Source of the DNA: Actinomycetospora sp. NBRC 106375 | GTDB lineage: Bacteria; Actinomycetota; Actinomycetes; Mycobacteriales; Pseudonocardiaceae | Assembly: GCF_030269665.1 (NCBI RefSeq) | Contig: NZ_BSTS01000007.1 | Location: forward strand, 242,020-306,019 | Length of the DNA stretch: 64,000 bases | Direction of reading: 5' to 3' | Shown here: positions 58,325 through 64,000 of the stretch, in pieces | How positions within the stretch are numbered: position 1 is the first letter of the stretch | How the letters are laid out: each line of letters opens with the position of its first letter | Position numbers and translations under genes: made by a program | Notes under the pieces: generated by a model | Told to the model about the DNA's origin: nothing | What the model saw: only the letters and a program-made list of their open reading frames with translations | Databases searched by the model: none

Positions 58325-58924
58325 GTGGTGCCAGGAGCCGACGTCCGCCCGGGTGGCCGGGCCGCGCGCGTCCGGGCCGCGCTGCTCGACGCGGCGGCCG
58401 AGGCGCTCGTCGACGGCGGGCCGGCCGGGATCGACCTCGCCGAGCTCTCCCGCCGGGCCGGGATCGGCAAGACCACCGTCTACCGGCGATGGGGCACCGT
58501 CGCCGCGGTCGTCACCGACCTGGTCGCCGACATGGCCGCGACGTCGCTGCCCCGGGCCGACACCGGCACCCTGGACGGGGACCTCGCGGCCAACGCCGAC
58601 CTGGTCCGGACGACCCTCGCCGATCCCCGGCAGGGCCCGCTCTTCGCCGCGCTCATCGCGGCGGCGACCGCCGATCCCGAGACCGCCGCGGCGCTGCGCC
58701 GGTTCTACGACGCCCGGATCGCCGCGTGGAGCCCGTGTGTCGTGGACGCGGTCGCGCGGGGTGAGCTGCCCCGCGGGACCGATCCGTCGGCGGTCGTCCG
58801 GGCGGTGTCCGCGCCGCTGTACTACCAGCTGCTCACCCGGGGCGAGGTGCCCGCGGAGGACGACGCCCGCCGTGCCGCGGGGGCGGCGGCCGCGGCCGCG
58901 CGCGCCGGGGTGTTCACCGTGTAG
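58325..58924 (+). CDS. TetR family transcriptional regulator
   Basis: 199 aa. HTH: ALLDAAAEALVDGGPAGIDL, then AELSRRAGIGKTTVYRRWGT. The C-terminal domain is of the TetR_C_11-like type (PLFAALIAAATADPETAAAL). The start is GTG 58325 or the next GTG at 58328. Divergent from the aldo/keto reductase gene and probably its repressor. Its 3' end overlaps the convergent EamA gene by 11 nt. Confidence 0.88.
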   Translation: MVPGADVRPGGRAARVRAALLDAAAEALVDGGPAGIDLAELSRRAGIGKTTVYRRWGTVAAVVTDLVADMAATSLPRADTGTLDGDLAANADLVRTTLADPRQGPLFAALIAAATADPETAAALRRFYDARIAAWSPCVVDAVARGELPRGTDPSAVVRAVSAPLYYQLLTRGEVPAEDDARRAAGAAAAAARAGVFTV

Positions 58925-59801
58925 GACCCGGGGTCGTCGATGTGCTCCCCCGCGGCACGGGCACGGGGCGGTGCGCCGGGTCGAGCAGCCGCACCCCCAG
59001 CACCGCCAGCGCGACGGCGAGGACGACGGCGACCGCGACCGGGCCGTCGAGGAACACGGTCTCGCCGAACCACGCGGCGCCGATCGTCGTCGCGACCAGC
59101 GGGTCGACGAGCAGGATCGTCGTCACCACGGGGCCCGCGCGACGGGCGCGCGCGAGGGCGCGCTGGCTCAGGGCGAAGGCGCCGGGCCCGACCAGCACGA
59201 GCAGGGCGCCGGCGAGGACCAGCTGCGGGTCGGTGAGCGCGCCGCCGGGATCGCGGCTCAGGGCCCGGACGACCAGGGCGAGCAACGCGGCCGCGAGCCC
59301 GTAGCCGGCGCCGCAGGTCAGCGCGAGGCCGAGGGCGCCCGGCGGGCCGGGACGTCGTCGCGCCACCACCAGCCCCGCGACGGCGACCACGCCGACCCCG
59401 GCGAGACCCGCGAGCACGGGCCCTGCGGTCAGGTCGACGGTCGTGGCGCTCGTCGTCACCGGCCCGAGGAGCAGGGCCAGGAGCAGCGGCCCGGCCACCG
59501 CGAGCACCACACCGAGGACCACGCCGGGCCCGGGGACGCGGCGGGCGAGCAGCGCCTCGCCGACCGCGGCCCAGGCGACCGCCGTCGCGAGCAGCGCCTG
59601 CACCACGGCGACGGTCCCGTCGGCGAGCGCGGCGGCCTGCAGCAGGCTCGCGAGCACCGACGCGCCGGTCCCCGCGAGCCACCAGGGTCGTCGCAGCAGG
59701 CGGCCGTCCGCACCGCCGAGCTCGTGCGCCGCCCGTTGCTGGGCGACCACCGCCGAGCCGCCCGCCACGGCCGAGGCGACGGCGAGGACCTCGGCGAGCA
59801 C
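58914..59801 (-). CDS. DMT/EamA-like transporter
   Basis: 295 aa, with nine or ten predicted membrane helices (LAEVLAVASAVAGGSAVVAQ; VVLGVVLAVAGPLLLALLLG; AVAVVLAVALAVLGVRLL). The pattern resembles the DMT superfamily proteins of actinobacteria, in which two helix bundles are duplicated. The substrate is unknown. The GTG start lies 7 nt after the stop of the glycosyltransferase gene, so they form an operon. Confidence 0.8.
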   Translation of the reverse strand: MLAEVLAVASAVAGGSAVVAQQRAAHELGGADGRLLRRPWWLAGTGASVLASLLQAAALADGTVAVVQALLATAVAWAAVGEALLARRVPGPGVVLGVVLAVAGPLLLALLLGPVTTSATTVDLTAGPVLAGLAGVGVVAVAGLVVARRRPGPPGALGLALTCGAGYGLAAALLALVVRALSRDPGGALTDPQLVLAGALLVLVGPGAFALSQRALARARRAGPVVTTILLVDPLVATTIGAAWFGETVFLDGPVAVAVVLAVALAVLGVRLLDPAHRPVPVPRGSTSTTPGPTR

Positions 59802-59808
59802 GGCCCGC

Positions 59809-60924
59809 TCACCCCGCCGCCGCGAGCGCCGGCTCGTCGAGGGGCAGGCCGGCGTGGCGGGCGACGACGGCCGAGGCGTCGCGCTCCTCGGTCCACCACG
59901 GCCGGGACGGGCGGCGCCGCCGGGGACCGGCGCCGTGACGGTCGACGGCCGCGGCCAGCTCGTCGGGCCCGCGCACCCACGGGGCGAGCCCGGCGGCGTC
60001 GAGCACCGCGGCGTTGGCGCGCCCGTGCCCGGGGATCGGGCGGTAGGTCAGCGTCGGCAGCCCGGCGACCAGGGCCTCGGTGCAGGAGAGCCCGCCGGCG
60101 TTGTGCACGAGCACGTCGGCGGCGGCCATCAGCTCGGGCATGTCGTCGCGCCAGCCCAGCGTCACGACCCGGTCGCGGCCCGCGAGCCGGGTCCGGAGCG
60201 CGGAGTTCCGCCCGCACGCGACCACCGCCCACGCGTGCGGGTGGCGGCCCAGAGCGTCGACGGCCTCCTCGACGTCGCCCATGCCGAGCGAGCCGGAGAC
60301 GAGCAGGGCGACCGGCACGTCGTCGGGGAGCCCGAGCTCGCGGCGCACCCGCGGCCGGGTCCTGCCGGGCAGGGGCCGGGAGAACCGCGGCGCACAGAGG
60401 GCGCCGACGCTGCGCAGCGCGACCCCGTAGCGCGCGCCGTCCGCGGCGGTCGCGTCCGTGACCGTCAGGTGGTCGTCCAGGCCGGGGTGGCACCAGAGGC
60501 GGTGGGCGGCGGGGTCGGTGAGGAACGCCAGGGCCGGCACGCCGAGGCGTCCGTCGGCGCGCAAGCGGCCGAGGGTCTGCCCGGCCAGCGGGTAGGTGGT
60601 GACGACGGCGTCGACCCCGGTGGCCAGCGCGAGCACCGGGCGTTCGGCGGCGCGGATCAGGCGCTGCGTGACGAGGCTGGCGGGGCGCCCGGGGTGCTCG
60701 AGGTCGGTGAAGATGCGGTCGAACAGCGCGGGCGTGTAGTGCACGGACGGGGCGTAGAGGTCGCGCAGCGCGCGCCGGCCCCAGGTGGGGAGCAGGTCGG
60801 TCCAGTCCACGACGTGCGCGGCGAGGCCGCGGCGGTCGAGCCGGCGCACCAGCTCGCGCGCCGCGCCGTCGTGGCCCTGACCGATCGACGCGCTGAGCAC
60901 CAGGACCCGGGGTCGCGAGAACAC
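59809..60924 (-). CDS. MGDG synthase/UgtP-like glycosyltransferase
   Basis: 371 aa, GT-B fold of the GT28 family. The N-terminal RVLVLSASIGQGHDGAAREL matches the lipid-acceptor domain of MGDG synthase and processive diacylglycerol glucosyltransferases. The C-terminal donor domain has VSGSLGMGDVEEA, VVACGRNSALRTRL and the sugar-nucleotide loop HNAGGLSCTEALVAGLPTLT. It may glycosylate a membrane lipid from a UDP-sugar at the inner leaflet. The start is GTG 60922-60924. Confidence 0.86.
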   Translation of the reverse strand: MFSRPRVLVLSASIGQGHDGAARELVRRLDRRGLAAHVVDWTDLLPTWGRRALRDLYAPSVHYTPALFDRIFTDLEHPGRPASLVTQRLIRAAERPVLALATGVDAVVTTYPLAGQTLGRLRADGRLGVPALAFLTDPAAHRLWCHPGLDDHLTVTDATAADGARYGVALRSVGALCAPRFSRPLPGRTRPRVRRELGLPDDVPVALLVSGSLGMGDVEEAVDALGRHPHAWAVVACGRNSALRTRLAGRDRVVTLGWRDDMPELMAAADVLVHNAGGLSCTEALVAGLPTLTYRPIPGHGRANAAVLDAAGLAPWVRGPDELAAAVDRHGAGPRRRRPSRPWWTEERDASAVVARHAGLPLDEPALAAAG

Positions 60925-61005
60925 GCCGCCACTCCATCCGAGCCGGCGGGGCGGGAAGTGAACGCGCGGTGAGCGTCGCCGGGAGATCGGATGGCCGCTC
61001 GGTCC

Positions 61006-62808
61006 TCAGTGGCGCAGCGCACGACCCAGGAAGGCGACGGCGCGGGGGTAGGCGTCGAGGCGGTTGACCCGCTTCGCCAGCCCGTGTCCCTCGTCGTCGT
61101 AGACCACCATCTCGACCTCGACGCCGTTGCCGCGCACTGCCGCGGCGACCTGCTCGGCCTCCGAGAGCGGCACCCGCGGGTCGTTGGCGCCGTGGATGAC
61201 GAACAGCGGCGCCCGCACGTCGCCGATGCGGTTGAGCGGCGAGGCGCGCTCGAGGAACTCGCGGTCGCGCTCGAGCGACCCGTACTCGCGCTCGCGGTGC
61301 GCGCGGCGGTAGGCCGAGGTGTTCTCGAGGAAGGTCACGAGCGACGAGATGCCGACGATGTCGACGCCCGCGGCCCACAGCCCGGGCTGGAACGCGAGGC
61401 CGGCGAGCACCATGTAGCCGCCGTACGACCCGCCCCACAGGGCCGCCCGCGCGGGGTCGAGCCCGAGGCGGGGCAGGTACGCGTGCAGCGCGGCGAGGTC
61501 GGCGACCGAGTCGAGCCGGCGATCGACGTCGTCGAGGGAGTACCAGCGCTTGCCGTAGCCCACCGAGCCGCGGACGTTCGGCACCAGCACGGTGTGCCCG
61601 TCGCCGACGAGCGCCTGCACGATCGCGGAGAACGAGCGCACCGACTGCCCCTCGGGGCCGCCGTGCACGATCGTCACGCTCGACCCCGACGGGGTCTCCG
61701 GCGCGTACACGAAGCACGGCACCGTCTCGCCGTCGGGCGTCGGCACGCCGTGGCTGGTGGGGGAGACGAACGCCAGGTCCGCGAGCGGCTCGCGCGACGA
61801 CGCGACGACCGCCGCCCGACCGCGCTCGGCGTCGACGAGGACGACGTCGGCCGGGGTCGCCGGGTCGGTCCACGTGATCGCGAGGCCGGTCGCGTCGGGC
61901 GACCAGCGGGGCACCGTCAGGAAGTCGGCGACGCCGTCGCGCAGGCCCGGGGGCAGGGCGACGTCGCGCAGGAAGGTGCCGTCGGTGGCGTGGATCGCGA
62001 GCCGGCTGGCGCCGTCCTCGTCGGTGATCGCGAGGATCCGCTCGCCGTCGGGCGAGAGGCGGCCGGCGACGTCGTGGGCATCGTCGACGATCAGCCAGGT
62101 CAGGGTGCCGGTGACGACGTCGAGGTGGGCGACACCGAGGTGGTCGCGCCCGGAGTCGGAGGTGACGATCGCGGCCTCGCCACCGGGGAGCCACTGCAGT
62201 CCGCCGTAGCGAGCGTGCTCGTCGGCGTCGGTGAGCTCGGTCGTCGTGTCGCCGACCAGCAGCAGGATCTGCGAGCTGAGCGCGGGGCGGCCGGGGCGCG
62301 TCATCAGCGCCTTCGTGCCGTCGTGGCTGACCGCGGCGGCGCCGACCATCCCGCCACCGTCGTAGAGCACGGACTCCGAGCCGTCGTCGATGCGGCGGAC
62401 GACGAGGTCGAAGTCGACGCCGTTGCGTCGGTTCGTCGTGTAGACGACCTCGCCGGTCGGCAGGACCTCGACGAGCCCGTGGATGTGGTCCGGGTCGTGC
62501 ACGAGCGGGGTGAGGGCGTCCTCGCCGACCGGTGCGGTGACCGCGTCCGGGTCGAGCAGCGAGAGCTGGGCGCGCTCGTTGCCGCCCGCGTCGTGGGAGA
62601 CGACGACCAGGCGCCGGCCCGGGACGTAGCGCCCGTGCACCGCCCCGTCGAGCTTCGTCAGCGGCACCTGGGCCCCGGTGGGCCGCAGCTCGACGAGCTG
62701 GACCGAGCCCGACGCGTCGTGGCCGGCGAGGATGCGTCCCTCCGCGTCGACGTCGAAGGCGCGCCAGGTGGTGGCGTCGAGGAGGCGGTGCAGCAGCGTC
62801 TCGGTCAT
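61006..62808 (-). CDS. S9 family serine peptidase (prolyl oligopeptidase-like)
   Basis: 600 aa. An N-terminal beta-propeller (repeated [15 protein letters not shown] blades) covers ~1-350. The alpha/beta-hydrolase domain has the nucleophile [10 protein letters not shown], the Asp in [16 protein letters not shown] and the His in [10 protein letters not shown]. Relatives are acyl-aminoacyl or dipeptidyl peptidases acting in the cytoplasm; no signal peptide is present. ATG 62806-62808 is chosen; the frame continues upstream but reads antisense of ybaB. Confidence 0.92.
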   Translation of the reverse strand: MTETLLHRLLDATTWRAFDVDAEGRILAGHDASGSVQLVELRPTGAQVPLTKLDGAVHGRYVPGRRLVVVSHDAGGNERAQLSLLDPDAVTAPVGEDALTPLVHDPDHIHGLVEVLPTGEVVYTTNRRNGVDFDLVVRRIDDGSESVLYDGGGMVGAAAVSHDGTKALMTRPGRPALSSQILLLVGDTTTELTDADEHARYGGLQWLPGGEAAIVTSDSGRDHLGVAHLDVVTGTLTWLIVDDAHDVAGRLSPDGERILAITDEDGASRLAIHATDGTFLRDVALPPGLRDGVADFLTVPRWSPDATGLAITWTDPATPADVVLVDAERGRAAVVASSREPLADLAFVSPTSHGVPTPDGETVPCFVYAPETPSGSSVTIVHGGPEGQSVRSFSAIVQALVGDGHTVLVPNVRGSVGYGKRWYSLDDVDRRLDSVADLAALHAYLPRLGLDPARAALWGGSYGGYMVLAGLAFQPGLWAAGVDIVGISSLVTFLENTSAYRRAHREREYGSLERDREFLERASPLNRIGDVRAPLFVIHGANDPRVPLSEAEQVAAAVRGNGVEVEMVVYDDEGHGLAKRVNRLDAYPRAVAFLGRALRH

Positions 62809-62871
62809 CGCGCCCAGCGTGCCCGGTCGGCGGGCCGCGGCGCGCAACGAGGGCGCGGTTACTGTGGTGAC

Positions 62872-63225
62872 ATGCAACCCGGCCAGAGTCCCGAAGGCAT
62901 GGACATGGGCGCCCTGCTGCAGCAGGCGCAGGCGATGCAGGAGCAGCTGATGTCCGCCCAGGCCGAGCTGGCCGAGGCCGAGGTCACCGGGCAGGCGGGC
63001 AACGGCCTGGTCACCGTCACGCAGACGGCCACCGGCGAGGTCCGCTCCGTGCGCATCGACCCGAAGGTCGTCGACCCCGACGACGTCGAGACGCTGCAGG
63101 ACCTGATCGTCGGCGCGATCTCTGACGCCGCCCAGGCCGCCGCGGCCCTGCAGGCGGAGAAGATGGGCCCGCTCGCCGGCGGGCTCGGGGACATGGGCGG
63201 CGGGCTGGGCCTGCCCGGGCAGTAG
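62872..63225 (+). CDS. YbaB/EbfC family nucleoid-associated protein
   Basis: 117 aa. [20 protein letters not shown] and [20 protein letters not shown] are the family core, then [20 protein letters not shown]. These dimers bind DNA without strong sequence preference and help shape the nucleoid. The gene lies upstream of recR as in most bacteria; the usual upstream partner dnaX is separated from it by five genes. Confidence 0.94.
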   Translation: MQPGQSPEGMDMGALLQQAQAMQEQLMSAQAELAEAEVTGQAGNGLVTVTQTATGEVRSVRIDPKVVDPDDVETLQDLIVGAISDAAQAAAALQAEKMGPLAGGLGDMGGGLGLPGQ

Positions 63226-63252
63226 GGACACGTAGCGGAGCGGAGCTGGACC
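63225..63252 (+). repeat. 28-nt motif before recR, copy 2
   Basis: GGGACACGTAGCGGAGCGGA followed by GCTGGACC begins with the last base of the ybaB stop and ends 16 nt before the recR start. It differs at two positions from the copy at 55057-55084 that precedes dnaX. A separate AGGAGG at 63259-63264 is the recR ribosome site. Confidence 0.8.
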
Positions 63253-63268
63253 CAGACAGGAGGGCCTC

Positions 63269-63877
63269 GTGTTCGAGGGGCCGGTCCAGGACCTCATCGA
63301 CGAGCTCGGGCGCCTGCCCGGCATCGGGCCGAAGAGCGCTCAGCGCATCGCGTTCCACCTCCTCGCCACCGAGGAGGCCGACGTCACGCGCCTGCAGGAG
63401 GCCCTGCAGAAGGTGAAGGTCGGCGTCGTGTTCTGCGACGTCTGCGGCAACGTGTCCGAGCAGCCCCGCTGCCGGATCTGCAGCGACGCCCGCCGCGACG
63501 CGACGCTCGTGTGCGTCGTCGAGGAGCCCAAGGACGTCCTCGCCGTCGAGCGCACCCGCGAGTTCCGGGGGCGGTACCACGTGCTGGGCGGGGCGCTCGA
63601 CCCGCTCTCGGGCATCGGGCCCGACCAGCTGCGTGTCCGCGAGCTCCTCACCCGCATCGGCGGCGCGGGCGACGAACCCGAGATCGCCGAGGTCATCCTC
63701 GCCATGGATCCGAACACCGAGGGCGAGGCCACTGCGACCTATCTCGTGCGGCTCCTGCGCGACTTCCCGGGCCTGACCGTCACCAAGCTGGCGTCGGGCC
63801 TGCCCATGGGCGGCGACCTCGAGTTCGCCGACGAGCTCACGCTCGGCCGGGCCCTCGCAGGCCGCCGCGCCCTCTAG
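63269..63877 (+). CDS. recR: recombination mediator RecR
   Basis: 202 aa. Helix-hairpin-helix [17 protein letters not shown], the zinc finger [16 protein letters not shown] with four Cys, and the Toprim domain [16 protein letters not shown] are all present. RecR forms a ring clamp with RecO/RecF and loads RecA on gapped DNA. GTG 63269 has AGGAGG 4 nt upstream. An IS701-type element abuts the stop codon. Confidence 0.97.
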   Translation: MFEGPVQDLIDELGRLPGIGPKSAQRIAFHLLATEEADVTRLQEALQKVKVGVVFCDVCGNVSEQPRCRICSDARRDATLVCVVEEPKDVLAVERTREFRGRYHVLGGALDPLSGIGPDQLRVRELLTRIGGAGDEPEIAEVILAMDPNTEGEATATYLVRLLRDFPGLTVTKLASGLPMGGDLEFADELTLGRALAGRRAL

Positions 63878-63879
63878 TA

Positions 63880-64000
63880 CTACAGCCTGAGTTGTAGTCG
63901 TCCGGCTCGGGTGCGGTAGTGGCATGCGCGGGCTCGGGCTTGGTGGCGTCGTCGCCAGAGTGACCAGGTCAAGATGCTGGTCAGGCAGCGGGTCGGGGTC
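63880..64000 (-). mobile_element. IS701-type insertion sequence, end with transposase C-terminus
   Basis: Reading the minus strand inward from the window edge, one frame gives TRCLTSILTWSLWRRRHQAR, then ARACHYRTRAGRLQLRL and a TAG stop at 63880-63882. The W-x-x-x-R-R-x-H-Q-A-x-A-R-A-x-H-Y pattern is the usual C-terminus of IS701 family transposases. Beside it an inverted repeat ACTACA/TGTAGT (63879-63898) may be part of the element end. Only about 40 codons are in view, so completeness is unknown. It sits 2 nt after the recR stop. Confidence 0.65.

Noticed and set aside
59456..62194. A 912-codon minus-strand frame spanning the S9 peptidase, glycosyltransferase and EamA genes
   Set aside because: It crosses three well-supported genes in another frame and shows no motifs.
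1..64000. CRISPR array, prophage, toxin-antitoxin pair or biosynthetic gene cluster
   Set aside because: No spaced direct repeats, phage genes, paired small toxin genes or PKS/NRPS/RiPP core genes are visible; MftD alone does not make a RiPP cluster.

Overview
This 64 kb window is chromosomal DNA of very high GC content. It comes from an actinobacterium, most likely a member of the Pseudonocardiaceae (Actinomycetospora or Pseudonocardia type). That placement is inferred from gene content: a Ku protein, a DUF222/HNH (13E12-type) nuclease with a TCGAAC-N4-GTTCGA SOS box, LytR-CpsA-Psr and class A PBP proteins with long Pro/Ala-rich tails, F420-type PPOX and LLM enzymes, an MftD-type flavoprotein, frequent GTG starts and 4-nt start/stop overlaps. 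No replication origin, prophage, rRNA or CRISPR array is visible. The only mobile-element remnant is the C-terminus of an IS701-type transposase at the right edge.

Layout. 1-7.6 kb: end of an acetamidase/formamidase, an SDR, a giant class A PBP, a cupin, a PPOX protein and MobA. 7.6-12.5 kb: cutinase, then a one-carbon block (formate-THF ligase, cyclohydrolase-type protein), an asparaginase and a LuxR-type regulator. 12.6-17.1 kb: a cobalamin riboswitch followed by a tight B12 operon (unknown small protein, CobC-like aminotransferase, BluB-CobT fusion, CysG-type fusion). 17.1-19.2 kb: Nei2-type glycosylase and Hsp70-like protein. 19.2-23.9 kb: P450, SDR and BVMO-type monooxygenase, with a divergent TetR and paired operators. 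24-29.7 kb: LCP protein, beta-propeller lipoprotein, DJ-1 protein and copper chaperone around a CsoR-like site, then Ku and a divergent degenerate DNA ligase. 29.7-36.9 kb: SOS-box DUF222 nuclease, TetR/SDR pair, TyrA, M20 hydrolase, TadA and its partner, tRNA-Ser(CGA). 37-43.5 kb: MftD-like enzyme, LacI regulator, ECF sigma/anti-sigma pair, and a protein that joins a ligase-like region lacking the nucleophilic lysine to a LytS-type histidine kinase. 43.5-49.2 kb: small secreted protein, DUF429 protein, and a tatA-tatC-tatB cluster behind a Tat-exported two-subunit molybdenum hydroxylase. 49.4-54.6 kb: Gfo/Idh, LLM and ROK genes and a DUF2993 protein. 54.7-64 kb: tRNA-Ser(GGA), SRP RNA, dnaX, then ybaB-recR separated from dnaX by five unrelated genes, and the IS701 end.

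The most unusual item is the ligase-like/histidine-kinase fusion at 41688-43451. A second ligase homologue at 28821-29624, beside ku, also lacks the nucleophilic lysine, so the window has two ligase folds that look catalytically dead and may have sensory or structural roles. Other points worth a second look are the self-contained Tat/molybdoenzyme cluster, a solitary MftD, a Nei2 homologue without the Pro2 nucleophile, the unknown first gene of the B12 riboswitch operon, hairpins that share an ATGTGAGC/GCTCACAT cap, and several clear palindromic operators in divergent promoters. Functions are assigned from motifs read by eye; no database search was possible.
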